NCBI RefSeq assembly: GCF_014610845.1 | Contig: NZ_JABTCG010000001.1 | Location: forward strand, 496,001-560,000 | DNA length: 64,000 nucleotides | Direction: 5' to 3' | DNA from: Maribacter arenosus | Lineage (GTDB): Bacteria > Bacteroidota > Bacteroidia > Flavobacteriales > Flavobacteriaceae | Shown here: one piece after another, positions 9,021-18,056 of the stretch | Layout: each line of letters begins with the position of its first letter | Numbering within the stretch: position 1 is the first letter of the stretch | Translations under genes and position numbers: made by a program | The notes under the pieces: generated by a model | Databases searched by the model: none | Told to the model about the DNA's origin: nothing | The model's input: the letters and a program-made list of their open reading frames with translations, nothing else

Positions 9021-10856
9021 CTAAACCATGGGCCCAAATACCGTAGCCTTATCACCGATATCGATACCTTCACAACTTTTAGAAAAGCTGCTGCCATCCA
9101 ATTCAATATGGAACTGTATGCTGTCTTCCTCTGGAGAAGAAACAACAGGAAGCCAGCGATAGGGCAAATCCAATTGGGTTACTTTTGGTTCCATTAGATT
9201 AAGAATTGCATATTGTCCTTTTATATGCTGAAATCCAAGCGATTTTTCAAAACTCAATTCCAGCGTTTTATCATCTATTTTTTTGCGTTCAATTAGTTTT
9301 ACAATTCTTTCGTCAACATATTTATCAGTATCGGAATCTGACCATTTTTTGTCTCGATTCATTTGCAAAGCAGCCAAAAACCCACCCATGATGCTTCCCT
9401 CAAATCCACCACCTGGGAATGTCCATGCAGATGCAAAATACAGGTTGGGAATCAAGAAATTATTTCTGAGGCGGTTGGTACTCGACTGCTCTTTGGTTTG
9501 CTTAAAACCATAAACTGAGCCAGCAGTATTTGAAGTAAATCGTTTAATGGTTTTCGAAGTGGCGACTTCGTAATACGCAATGCTTTCCCGAATTCCAGGA
9601 AATTGTTCTTCTAGGCGGCCCAATAAAATTTGGGCTACTTCTTCTTTTTTCGCTTTGTAGTCTTCTTTACTCAGTCCATCCCAGTCTTTCAGATAATCCG
9701 CACAACAGATAACGCCTACCGATTTCCCAGGGGGTGCCAGTTGGGAATCTATCTTGTTGTAATCTACAAAGACAAAGCTGCGTTTTGACCAATCGCCTGT
9801 ATTATTAGGATATATGTCCTTCAAAGTCTTCACATCATCTCCCTTAAAAGCATTAGAGTAGTGTTTTACACCATAGGCCTCTAAACTAGAGTTAAAGCCT
9901 AGATAAATATTTAATAAGGAACAAGCATTGGTTTTGTCAGCGATTTTTTGTCTTAGTGAAGTCGCATGAGGCTCATCCAACATATCAGGAACTATAGGCA
10001 TGGCACAATTGGCCACAATAGTATCGCAAGCAATGGTAACGGAATCTAAGCTCTCATTAAAACTATCACGGAAAGTAACGCTGGTTACCCGTCCATTTTT
10101 GGTATTGATTTTTTCCGCCCTTTTACCCAACAAAACACAACCTCCATGTTTCTCTATATATGCTGCCAGATGATTGGAAAGCTGCTGTGAGCCCCCTTTT
10201 ATAAAGTAACCTCCACTCCCAATGAAGCTGGAAAATGGCAAACCATAATAAAACATTGATAATGTATAAGGGTCATCATTCCAATACACAAGATGTGCTA
10301 GCAGGTCGAGTTTCGCGTTTTCGTTGGTAATATACTTATCGAACCAGGATCCAACCGTATGTCGGGATGCTTCTACAAGACTGGGATAGAATAAGGGCAT
10401 AAACGGATACATCAACTTGCGTTTCAATGGTGTACGTGGCAATTTGACTCCTTCACTTCGTATACCGGCAAGTAATTTCATTAAACGTTTGATCCCTTTT
10501 TCATCTTCAGGGTATTTGTCGATTAATGCCTTGCTTGCAGCTTGAAAAGTATGCGGAAATACAAATTTTCCGTTGTCTGAATGTACAGCATATAGTTCAG
10601 GTACTTGTAGAAATTCAACTTCTTGATCGACTTCCAACATGTTGAATATTCGCTTAATTGACCCATCTTTTTCGAAACCACACATTTCATGCAGGCCAAC
10701 TTCAATGATGAAATCACCTCGTTTAAAAGTGGTGGCACAGCCACCAGGTTTGTGATGCTGTTCTAATAATAGGACTTTCTTACCAAATTTTGTGAGGGTA
10801 GCTCCGGCAGTTAATCCGGCTAAGCCTCCTCCGATAATAACTGTATTGTATTTCAT
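9021..10856 (-). CDS. Phytoene-desaturase-like FAD oxidoreductase with FNR-like C-terminal tail
   Basis: Residues 1-505 form a FAD-dependent oxidoreductase of the carotenoid isomerase/retinol saturase type: the dinucleotide loop IIGGGLAGLTAG is at the N-terminus, followed by the GGCATTF substrate-side motif, and the FAD-closing segment FASAWTFPGGGFEGSIMGG lies near 490. About 100 further residues (from IVKLIERKKIDDKTLELSFE) resemble the FAD-binding barrel of ferredoxin/flavodoxin reductases, ending GDKATVFGPMV at a TAG exactly where such barrels lead into a NAD-binding half, which is missing. The fusion may be natural or a truncation. The SnoaL-like gene lies 32 bp upstream and the MDR gene about 100 bp downstream. 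The substrate cannot be read from the sequence. Confidence 0.8.
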   Translation of the reverse strand: MKYNTVIIGGGLAGLTAGATLTKFGKKVLLLEQHHKPGGCATTFKRGDFIIEVGLHEMCGFEKDGSIKRIFNMLEVDQEVEFLQVPELYAVHSDNGKFVFPHTFQAASKALIDKYPEDEKGIKRLMKLLAGIRSEGVKLPRTPLKRKLMYPFMPLFYPSLVEASRHTVGSWFDKYITNENAKLDLLAHLVYWNDDPYTLSMFYYGLPFSSFIGSGGYFIKGGSQQLSNHLAAYIEKHGGCVLLGKRAEKINTKNGRVTSVTFRDSFNESLDSVTIACDTIVANCAMPIVPDMLDEPHATSLRQKIADKTNACSLLNIYLGFNSSLEAYGVKHYSNAFKGDDVKTLKDIYPNNTGDWSKRSFVFVDYNKIDSQLAPPGKSVGVICCADYLKDWDGLSKEDYKAKKEEVAQILLGRLEEQFPGIRESIAYYEVATSKTIKRFTSNTAGSVYGFKQTKEQSSTNRLRNNFLIPNLYFASAWTFPGGGFEGSIMGGFLAALQMNRDKKWSDSDTDKYVDERIVKLIERKKIDDKTLELSFEKSLGFQHIKGQYAILNLMEPKVTQLDLPYRWLPVVSSPEEDSIQFHIELDGSSFSKSCEGIDIGDKATVFGPMV

Positions 10857-10888
10857 TTTTTTATTTTTTCAGGGTAGAATTATTTTTA

Positions 10889-11278
10889 CTAGGTATCTGA
10901 TATTTTTGCTGTGTGAACAATGGGTATATCCCAAGCTTCTTTGATCAGACCATCAATAATGCACCATAACACAATAGCGTCGATCTCCATGGGTTTACCT
11001 TCCAGTACCATTGTGTCTTTAACATGCGTGATGATGAGTTCATCTCCCATAGGGATTATGGATATAGGATTTACCTTAAAGGAACCACTGGTACGACCAG
11101 CTAATTTTTGGAAGAATTCTGTTAAACCGGAGAGTCCTGAATAGTCTCCTTCCAATTCAGGGAGCTTGGGATTAATATAATGCCAAACAAAATCTTCGGC
11201 TAAAACCCGAGCCAAAGTAGTGGGGTCTGCTGGATTGAATCGCTTTAAAATACTGATATTTGGATGTTCTTTATTCAT
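10889..11278 (-). CDS. SnoaL/NTF2-like small protein
   Basis: A 129-residue protein without signal peptide or membrane segment. The order helix, FVWHYINPKLPELEGDYSG, FFQKL, and alternating strands (MGDELIITHVKDTM, EIDAIVLWCIIDGLIKEAWDI) is that of the SnoaL-like/NTF2 cone fold, in which the ending xGxIxExWD is characteristic. Members are cyclases, isomerases or ligand-binding proteins, so the reaction is open. It sits 4 bp after the bactofilin-like gene and 32 bp before the FAD oxidoreductase, which suggests a shared small hydrophobic substrate. Confidence 0.7.
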   Translation of the reverse strand: MNKEHPNISILKRFNPADPTTLARVLAEDFVWHYINPKLPELEGDYSGLSGLTEFFQKLAGRTSGSFKVNPISIIPMGDELIITHVKDTMVLEGKPMEIDAIVLWCIIDGLIKEAWDIPIVHTAKISDT

Positions 11279-11282
11279 GGCA

Positions 11283-12410
11283 TTAATTATAAACTAGCTG
11301 CTTTTTAGATTGAATTACCTTCAAAGTCAATGCACCATAAGTAATGGACAGTATAACAACAGATACAACTATTCCGACATAGGGTATGGTGGTAAGTAGG
11401 CGCATTAAGAGGGCAAATCCTAAGGCTAACAATGTAATACTCCAAAAGCCCCAATTATTATCCTTTTTATACTTGAAATAATAGGCCAGTAGAATTGCAG
11501 CGATAAAATGACCAAAAAATAGACTAAATATGAATATGGCCGTTGCAAAGAGGCCTAGGGGGATACCGATAATCATTAATAAAGCAACAATAATTAATAA
11601 CGGAATACCAATGAGGTAAACCAATCCAAAACCAAAACTTTTAAGCCAATTATGCTCTATGCCTTCAACGGCTTTTGAAAATGCGTGTTTAAAGAGCGCA
11701 TGGAAAACAAGAATTGCCAGAAACGCAGATAATATATATTTCACCCATGATGATATTGATTTCGTGCCAAAGGTTGTTAAAGATAATTGGGTTGCATCTT
11801 CTTTAAGATTTTCATTGAATTGCGCTTGAGTATTAACTAGTGCATCATTGAAACTTATTTCTCCATCGCTATGCCAGTACTCTACTTCCTTGTAGAATTT
11901 AGCATTTGACCCAAGGGTGATATCTTCTCCCACTACTTTTGAGGGCCCCCGAATAGTTCCATTTATGGTCACATCTCCTGCGCGTACATCTAATTTCTCT
12001 ATAACTTCACCATTGACCGTAACATCCCCAGCAAAGCAAACAAGCTTACCGTTTATACGGGCATTTTCTGTAATGACGACTTCACCTCCAAAAACGACCA
12101 AGTCGTCTCCAATTTCTGAATCAATTGTTATTTTACCTCCGGCGATACGAACATCATCTACTATATGACCTTCGATTGATACTTCCCCTCCGGCCCCAGT
12201 AAGGTCTCCATGAATACTGTCTTTAATAATCAGATTTCCTCCTGCGATTACGAGGTCACCTTTCACCGCAGCGTTTACTTCGATTTTTTCACCAGCGAGA
12301 TAGATATCATCAGGTTGTACTTTATCGATTAAAATTTCATTTCTTTCCTCAGACTGACCAAACGTCAGAACAGAAAAGAGGGCAAGAATTAAAGTTGTTA
12401 CGTTTTTCAT
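11283..12410 (-). CDS. Bactofilin-like repeat protein with C-terminal membrane domain
   Basis: A signal peptide (about 1-18, ending LTFGQ) is followed by roughly ten short right-handed beta-helix rungs of the type VxGDLVIAGGxLxI, xGxxxGxVxIxG (about residues 30-165), as in bactofilin/polymer-forming proteins. The C-terminal half has four hydrophobic helices (about 225-365). The family is exported-N, membrane-anchored-C and is often annotated only as polymer-forming cytoskeletal protein. It is first in the operon with the SnoaL-like and redox genes. The role is unknown; envelope scaffolding is the simplest inference. Confidence 0.7.
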   Translation of the reverse strand: MKNVTTLILALFSVLTFGQSEERNEILIDKVQPDDIYLAGEKIEVNAAVKGDLVIAGGNLIIKDSIHGDLTGAGGEVSIEGHIVDDVRIAGGKITIDSEIGDDLVVFGGEVVITENARINGKLVCFAGDVTVNGEVIEKLDVRAGDVTINGTIRGPSKVVGEDITLGSNAKFYKEVEYWHSDGEISFNDALVNTQAQFNENLKEDATQLSLTTFGTKSISSWVKYILSAFLAILVFHALFKHAFSKAVEGIEHNWLKSFGFGLVYLIGIPLLIIVALLMIIGIPLGLFATAIFIFSLFFGHFIAAILLAYYFKYKKDNNWGFWSITLLALGFALLMRLLTTIPYVGIVVSVVILSITYGALTLKVIQSKKQLVYN

Positions 12411-12435
12411 TAGTGCTATATTTTTAATTTTGCAC

Positions 12436-12467
12436 TAAAGCTACTGATAGTCAGATGTTTAAGCAAT
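12436..12467 (-). promoter_or_regulatory. Candidate Bacteroidota promoter for the 12410 operon
   Basis: On the minus strand ATTG (12467-12464) is followed after 20 bases by TAGCTTTA (12443-12436), close to the TTTG-N19-TAnnTTTG consensus of the Bacteroidota primary sigma factor. It ends 25 bases before the start codon at 12410. Two mismatches make this tentative. Confidence 0.35.
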
Positions 12468-12797
12468 GATATTCGTCATTCCACACACATTATGCTTCCC
12501 TCCTAACCTCTATCGCTCTGCGAGCTATGGAGGACATGTTAGTCGGTCGGTTAATAAGTGCCTGGTCCTCGGAAGATTTAGCGAAGGTCGATTTATTCAT
12601 TGCTTGTTTATTTTTTTTAAAAGGAATTCATAACCTCTTTTCTTTAAGGTTTGTCTGAAGCCTAACCTCGATCCTCGGTTTTAAAATCTTAGAAGAGAGA
12701 AATATTTTGAGCATAAATCAAAGAAATCTAAAATACATTAGGAATTATGCAAAGAAAAGTGTATTATATAGAAACAAATTATAAATAAAATAAATAT
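12468..12797. other. Divergent intergenic region, possible 36-codon ORF
   Basis: This is the spacer between the bactofilin-like operon and the sigma factor gene. A minus-strand ORF from 12600 to 12490 encodes MNKSTFAKSSEDQALINRPT and more, 36 residues, resembling nothing I know. It overlaps a GGTCGGTTA/ACCGACTAA-like repeat near 12542-12554. It may be chance. The 12660-12797 stretch is very AT-rich and probably holds the sigma gene promoter, but no consensus box is clear. Confidence 0.25.
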
Positions 12798-13658
12798 ATG
12801 AGGCAACTTAAGATCACTAAACAAATTACAAACAGAGATACCAAATCCTTAGATAAATACTTTCAAGAAATATCGAAAATCGATATGATTACCGCAGAGG
12901 AAGAAGTAGAACTGGCCAGAAGAATACGAGAAGGTGATCAGATTGCCCTACATAAATTAATAAATGCCAATTTACGTTTTGTGGTTTCTGCTGCAAAACA
13001 ATATCAAGGAAGCGGTTTACGACTTTCCGATCTGATCAACGAAGGAAATATCGGATTGGTCAAAGCAGCCAAGCGTTTTGACGAAACCCGAGGGTTTAAA
13101 TTCATCTCCTATGCCGTTTGGTGGATCCGTCAATCTATGTTGCAGGCCATGTCCGAACAATCGCGTATGGTACGACTTCCCCTAAACAAGATTGGTGAAA
13201 TTAGCAAAATAAAGAAGGTATACTCCTCTTTGGAGCAAGCCTATCAAAGGCCCCCAAGTGCCGTCGAAATTGCCCGCGAACTTGATATGAGTGCCGCACA
13301 GGTTAAACTCGCTATTAAAAATTCAGGAAAGCATTTGTCTATGGATGCTCCTTTTCAAGAAGGGGAATCATCTAATTTATACCATGTAATACAATCAAAA
13401 GAAGCAACCAGTCCTGATGCTAAAATGATGAAAGACTCCCTTAGTACCGATATTGATCAGGTGCTAAAAACACTTCCAAATAGGGAAAGTGAAATCATTC
13501 GGCTTTACTATGGCATAGGGGAACGAACCCCAAAGAGCCTGAGTGAAATTGGCGAAATCTTTGATATAACCAGGGAACGTGTTCGGCAAATTAGGGAAAA
13601 AGCAATCAGGCTCCTACGAAATAGATCACGGAACGAAGTTTTAAAAGCATATTTGTAA
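12798..13658 (+). CDS. RpoD-type sigma factor, probable paralogue
   Basis: The 286-residue protein begins MRQLKITKQITNRDTKSLD, the typical start of Bacteroidota RpoD, and contains region 1.2 (about 15-45), the core-binding and -10 region 2 (GNIGLVKAAKRFDETRGFKF, then SYAVWWIRQSM), region 3, and region 4 with the helix-turn-helix DITRERVRQIREKAIR (about 255-270). Region 1.1 is absent, as normal for the phylum. Several positions differ from the usual housekeeping protein of the family (QGSGLRLSDL for QNQGLTLPDL, MSEQSRMVRLP, ERTPKSLSEIGEIFDI), so it is more likely a second, alternative group 2-like sigma factor than the primary one. It is monocistronic and ends in a strong hairpin. Confidence 0.9.
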   Translation: MRQLKITKQITNRDTKSLDKYFQEISKIDMITAEEEVELARRIREGDQIALHKLINANLRFVVSAAKQYQGSGLRLSDLINEGNIGLVKAAKRFDETRGFKFISYAVWWIRQSMLQAMSEQSRMVRLPLNKIGEISKIKKVYSSLEQAYQRPPSAVEIARELDMSAAQVKLAIKNSGKHLSMDAPFQEGESSNLYHVIQSKEATSPDAKMMKDSLSTDIDQVLKTLPNRESEIIRLYYGIGERTPKSLSEIGEIFDITRERVRQIREKAIRLLRNRSRNEVLKAYL

Positions 13659-13671
13659 AATATGTCAAATA

Positions 13672-13701
13672 AAAATGCCGACTTTAATACGTCGGCATTT
13701 T
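13672..13701. terminator. Bidirectional hairpin terminator
   Basis: AAAATGCCGAC (13672-13682), an 8-base loop and GTCGGCATTTT (13691-13701) form an 11-bp perfect stem with A and T flanks. It lies between the convergent sigma factor and hydroxylase genes and can serve both. Confidence 0.85.
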
Positions 13702-13759
13702 CTTTATGCGTCAAACCTAAGAACTTAATCGTTTCGAAATTCAATACGCTTTCTATATT

Positions 13760-14476
13760 TTACGTTTTTGACCAATATGTGCCCATAATCTTATCCCAGA
13801 ATGTAAAATACAATCCGTAGTTCTTTTTAGATGTAAGATGATGATAATCATGAGCCTCAGGGGTATTCGAATATTTTAGTCGGTTTAGCCCCGGAAAAGG
13901 AAAGCCTAAATGAATAATAACATTGTAAACGGTTAGAAACGTGATAAATAACAACAATGCCAAATGATGAAACGGCAGTATAAAAAGGATAATAGGAATT
14001 ATCCCAAGGGAAATAAACGCTTCTAAAGGATGAAATGCAAACGAAGCCCAAGGCGTAGGATTTGTAAAACTATGATGTACCTTATGTATATGCTTAAAAA
14101 CCAGGGAATGGTGTATTAATCGATGTGTCCAGTAAAAATAGGTGTCGTGCATTACAATCATCAAAAAAACACTTAGTATAAAATAGGGCATTCCATAATC
14201 ACTTATAGCGGTATATAATTTGGTGTTTCCGTTTTCGATCCAATATAAAAACAACCAAATACCGCTCCCATATATCACAAAGGTTAGTAGGGAAAAAAAG
14301 ATTTCTTTTTTAATTTGACGCTGCTCCGGAAACTCTTTTTGAATCTTAGCGCTTGAGAATTTTGTCTTTTTCCATACATATAAGACGTAAAAAAACAGTC
14401 CGGCGATCACTATATACCGAAGCATAAACAAGAGGGTACCTAAAATCCAAAGTTCAGTGTTTGACAGGTAATTCAT
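13760..14476 (-). CDS. Sterol desaturase/fatty acid hydroxylase family protein
   Basis: An integral membrane di-iron enzyme of 238 residues. The histidine clusters are all present: HDTYFYWTHRLIHH (110-123), HKVHH (131-135) and HDYHH (209-213). Four to five hydrophobic helices surround them. The family uses a di-iron centre and O2 to hydroxylate or desaturate lipid chains. It is the last gene of an operon with a radical SAM protein (9-bp gap) and an unknown lipoprotein, so it may modify a lipid in a pathway with them. The exact substrate cannot be predicted. Confidence 0.85.
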   Translation of the reverse strand: MNYLSNTELWILGTLLFMLRYIVIAGLFFYVLYVWKKTKFSSAKIQKEFPEQRQIKKEIFFSLLTFVIYGSGIWLFLYWIENGNTKLYTAISDYGMPYFILSVFLMIVMHDTYFYWTHRLIHHSLVFKHIHKVHHSFTNPTPWASFAFHPLEAFISLGIIPIILFILPFHHLALLLFITFLTVYNVIIHLGFPFPGLNRLKYSNTPEAHDYHHLTSKKNYGLYFTFWDKIMGTYWSKT

Positions 14477-14485
14477 TGTTCCTAT

Positions 14486-15706
14486 TTAATTGGGCGTATA
14501 GCTAGGGCAGCCTTCAGACTTCAATACCTCAAGATTTTTGTCAAAAGAACCATCCAATACATTCCCTGTTTTTTTGTGGCAGAATGGACAGGCATTCATA
14601 TCCCCATCGGTGTCGATATACAATCCTTTTATGCCTGCGCTGAAACATCCTTGTCGCCGTTGGTAATACCCATGGTAGGTTACTATCGGATATGTTTTAT
14701 AGTCTGGATGAAAATTCATTTCCAGAAAGAAATCCTCCAGTATTTTTAAGTGGTCCAGGCTTAACAAAACATCTTTATTGGTGTAATGCCCTACTGCCTT
14801 TGGCTCCAGTATCTGCACAAATGAAACCTTAAGTTGTTTTGCCAATTCCATATAGGACATTAGGTTCTCTTTAGAAATAAACGCCCTCGTAGCACAAAGT
14901 GATAAAGCGGTCACCAATTCATTATTATTTCCATTATTCACGGCCTCCTCTACCCAATAATAGGCATCTTTAAATTGTCTGAAAGTATTGTGTTCTTCTG
15001 GAATAAAGTGATCTAAACTTATTACAACACCTGTTAATCCGGCATTTTTTAATCGTCTGGCATTGTTATTCGTTAATTTAAAACCCGATGTCAACACCCA
15101 AAAATCGGTCGATTTGTTTGCTTGCTCCAACACATTGATCAGGGTGTCCATTTTCAGCAGGGGTTCCCCACCGGATAAATGAATCTGACTTACCCCTCTC
15201 GCTTGGATCTTACGCACAATTTCTTTGAGTTCAACATCTGCCAGAACCTCTTTCTTATTTAAACTTTCCCATTCAAAGCAATGTTCACATTGTAAAGCAC
15301 ATTTTTTGGTAATGGCCAAGAACACAGTGTTAAATCTATTTGCCCCTCCACCCCTTACAGGCATATAATCATTCAGTTGGGAAGCAATAAACTGCTTATA
15401 GACCCTACTGTTCCAGCCAGGGGTATACAAGCCCATATAATACTTGCCGCCGGCATAGACCATTTTTTGAAGCTTGTTATTCCCTAAAAACCGCTTTCTT
15501 AATCGCACCAAATAGTGTAACGATTTGATCCATAGCAAGGGATTGGTATAGCAGGTCATCGCAATTCCCAAAAGACTTAATTTTAGCTTGAAATGAATCA
15601 ATTTCATCCTGAATCCGGAGACAATACATTGCTTTTTCCCCCTATCGCCAATTCCGGAAGCCTTAACAGTGTCATGAACGGTTTTCTCTTGTAGTTCAAC
15701 GATCAT
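14486..15706 (-). CDS. Radical SAM protein with SPASM-like C-terminus
   Basis: The radical SAM cluster motif is Cys136-x3-Cys140-x2-Cys143 (KKCALQCEHCFEW), followed by the SAM-binding HLSGGEPLLK. The C-terminus has further cysteines (RQGCFSAGIKG, NACPFCHKKTG, EGCPSY) in the spacing of an auxiliary SPASM or twitch cluster. A hydrophobic/amphipathic N-terminal extension of about 110 residues precedes the barrel, and an internal Met34 (MKLIHFKLKLSLL) is an alternative start. Enzymes of this class modify peptides, lipids or cofactors. It is sandwiched between a lipoprotein gene and a membrane hydroxylase gene with 9-bp gaps on each side, so its substrate may be lipidic; this is inference. Confidence 0.8.
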   Translation of the reverse strand: MIVELQEKTVHDTVKASGIGDRGKKQCIVSGFRMKLIHFKLKLSLLGIAMTCYTNPLLWIKSLHYLVRLRKRFLGNNKLQKMVYAGGKYYMGLYTPGWNSRVYKQFIASQLNDYMPVRGGGANRFNTVFLAITKKCALQCEHCFEWESLNKKEVLADVELKEIVRKIQARGVSQIHLSGGEPLLKMDTLINVLEQANKSTDFWVLTSGFKLTNNNARRLKNAGLTGVVISLDHFIPEEHNTFRQFKDAYYWVEEAVNNGNNNELVTALSLCATRAFISKENLMSYMELAKQLKVSFVQILEPKAVGHYTNKDVLLSLDHLKILEDFFLEMNFHPDYKTYPIVTYHGYYQRRQGCFSAGIKGLYIDTDGDMNACPFCHKKTGNVLDGSFDKNLEVLKSEGCPSYTPN

Positions 15707-15715
15707 GGTGTTATA

Positions 15716-17410
15716 CTATTTAGTGTTCAAGACTACATCAAAATGATTTTCAAAATCCATCAAGGTTTCATATTCATATTTTGAAAAATCGGTAAATGTC
15801 CCAGCCGATCTGAATAGCTTCAGCTCTCGAAAATCCGGGTCACCTTGATAGTCCCTTATATAGTTATAATACCCCCTATTCTTTAAAAAGTAGCTTCTTT
15901 CGATATCTTGATCAGGTTCGCTGGTTTTGAAATTGACCCATACCTTATCTCCAATATTTGGTTGAACAAAATAGCGCTGATCTTCGGATGCCAGTAATTG
16001 GGTAACATTTTCATTATTTTCGTCTAGCGCTTGATAGGGATTGATATACTTCACATCCAAGGTAACATTTTCAGTGAAATCAATGCCCGCATAATCCACT
16101 TCCCAAAACATAAAACCAGTTTCTAATTTTAATACCACTTCCCCCCCTACTGCCTTGCTTAAATCTAACGGAACGGCAATATTTCTGAATGCCATGGGTC
16201 CAACGGTATTTATTCTATCCACTAATTCCCAACCCGTCGACGTTTTTATATATATGGATAAGGGAATGTTTTGTTCATTCATCCATTTTGCACTTTTTTC
16301 TTTAGACACTTTCTGTTGGTCTTTTTGGAATTGTGGATAGTAAGTTCCGAACTTTTCATTGAATCTTCCAAAAGCATAATCCAACCACATTGAATTTTTA
16401 ACGGTTAAAAACAATTTCGCTTTACTTATTTGTTTAGGTGCTTTAAATGTCATTTCAATATTCCGTATACTGCTCGAGTCGTTTGTATCGGTATTGAATA
16501 AATAAGAATCGTTGTCTTGGGTCATGACCGGACCATTTTCCATTTTTAAATTATCTACCATTACCGTCTTGGGAGAAATAATTTCTGAAAATGTATGTGG
16601 ATTCCCATTTTTGTCCAATAGAACATCGACATTTTTTGGATGATCAACCTCTAACAGTTGCACAAAATCGGTGAATTGAATTTCTTTTAATTCATTGGTA
16701 ATCAATATACTATAGTCACTATTATTTTCATTCAAAGAAGGCAATTGCAAATAATCGTCACGTTGTTGATTTGCGGTTAAAACTCCTGGATAGAGCTCAC
16801 CTGTGAAAATAAATTCGTCACCATCTTTGACATAGATAAACGGACAAGAGCTTTTTGTGGCAAGAATGATTATAAAAATGCCGGCAATCACCCCAATAGT
16901 GCCCATCACGACATTTACTACGGAGCGACCCGTATTTTTATCATTTACGGATATTGAACTTATTTCTGAAAAAGGGATTGTAACTTGTGCCCCATAGTCA
17001 GGTGTATTGGTTCGATTTATATAAAAATGAACTTCATTTAAAGGCGATTGCTTACGTGTATACCTGTGAACCCGCTTAGAATCCCTTGGTTTAAGAGGTG
17101 TATGGGTTGATTCGATCTTTTGGGCAGTACCTGATATGGTCTGGTTGTCTTCGTTTAGAACAAGGTTATTCAAGTGCCATGTATTAAGACCGGAATGCAT
17201 TACGGCATATTGTTGCGACTTATTGAATTCCTCGATTTGGCCGTACATAGTTTCAGAACTGGTCGTCACATTTCGTACATTATAATAAGAACAACCTACA
17301 TTAAGGTTTAAAAATGCCAGCGTTAAAAGCATGGATAAAAAAGACGTAAACCTTTTGTTTTTACCGAAAAACGATAACGGATAGTTTTTTTGTTTGGATA
17401 AAGACTTCAT
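15716..17410 (-). CDS. Uncharacterised lipoprotein with internal membrane segment
   Basis: A long N-terminus leads into a lipoprotein signal (LLTLAFLNLNVGC, lipid-bearing Cys40). Near residue 165-185 a second hydrophobic stretch (VMGTIGVIAGIFIIILAT) is followed directly by CPFIYVKDGDEFIFTGELYP, a segment with the pattern Cys-Pro-x-x-Tyr-x-x-Asp-Gly that I have the impression recurs in unnamed Bacteroidota proteins. The remaining 350 residues look like beta-rich extracytoplasmic domains. I do not recognise a named family or function. It is the first gene of the operon with the radical SAM protein and the hydroxylase. Confidence 0.65.
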   Translation of the reverse strand: MKSLSKQKNYPLSFFGKNKRFTSFLSMLLTLAFLNLNVGCSYYNVRNVTTSSETMYGQIEEFNKSQQYAVMHSGLNTWHLNNLVLNEDNQTISGTAQKIESTHTPLKPRDSKRVHRYTRKQSPLNEVHFYINRTNTPDYGAQVTIPFSEISSISVNDKNTGRSVVNVVMGTIGVIAGIFIIILATKSSCPFIYVKDGDEFIFTGELYPGVLTANQQRDDYLQLPSLNENNSDYSILITNELKEIQFTDFVQLLEVDHPKNVDVLLDKNGNPHTFSEIISPKTVMVDNLKMENGPVMTQDNDSYLFNTDTNDSSSIRNIEMTFKAPKQISKAKLFLTVKNSMWLDYAFGRFNEKFGTYYPQFQKDQQKVSKEKSAKWMNEQNIPLSIYIKTSTGWELVDRINTVGPMAFRNIAVPLDLSKAVGGEVVLKLETGFMFWEVDYAGIDFTENVTLDVKYINPYQALDENNENVTQLLASEDQRYFVQPNIGDKVWVNFKTSEPDQDIERSYFLKNRGYYNYIRDYQGDPDFRELKLFRSAGTFTDFSKYEYETLMDFENHFDVVLNTK

Positions 17411-18056
17411 AATAAGGTATTTAGGTTAATAAAGCCTTGTGCTACATCACTAGTGGAGGAGAAAAATGTATGTAATGGTATAAATAAGAAAAGTAACCTA
17501 TTCATTACCAGGCACACTAAAGATAAATAAATATTAAACACCTTTGGATTTTATTTTTGCACCAGATTTACCCCCAAATCAACTTTTTGAACGAGGAAAC
17601 TGTCAAGACACATATTACAAGCCTAGGTGAGTATTTAAGGTATATTCAATACTTTTTTAAATGTGTTCATTTATCTAAGGGTTTGCCTACTCCTATCGCT
17701 TTAGCTTCCAAAGGCAGGCGATTTCAGGGTATGGTCTTTAAACGACAGAATAGGAAATTTAGTACTGTTTTACCGGATGCGTAATTGCCTTTAATTTTTT
17801 TGAATTAAAATATTATCAGAATCAATACTATAATATTAGTTTTCGAGTTACTATAAAAGTGAACTGATATGATTTAGCTTTTAATGCACTTATAGTATGT
17901 CATGCCCTTAATTATTACCTCATCTGACAACTAAATTGCGTTTTATGGTATTTTGTGTAATTGAAAGTGGTTTTTATTGTCTGTTTCAATACGCTATACT
18001 GGTAGGTCAATCAAAAGATTTTTATGATTTAGATAACGTAAAAAAAATATATATAA
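17411..18056. other. Divergent intergenic region, nothing convincing
   Basis: This 646-bp spacer separates the lipoprotein operon from the BKACE gene. Only short frames without a plausible ATG start or composition occur (for example a TTG-started frame at 17557-17784 that resembles no protein I know). It must contain the two divergent promoters, but no clean TTTG/TAnnTTTG pair stands out. Confidence 0.4.

Noticed and set aside
8921-9145. 75-codon N-terminal extension of the MDR protein
   Set aside because: The extension reads across the end of the upstream FAD oxidoreductase gene in another frame and lacks any MDR similarity; the ATG at 8920 matches the family start.
17557-17784. 75-codon frame in the 17.4-18.0 kb spacer
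   Set aside because: It begins at TTG, shows no signal, domain or regular composition, and has no clear leader.
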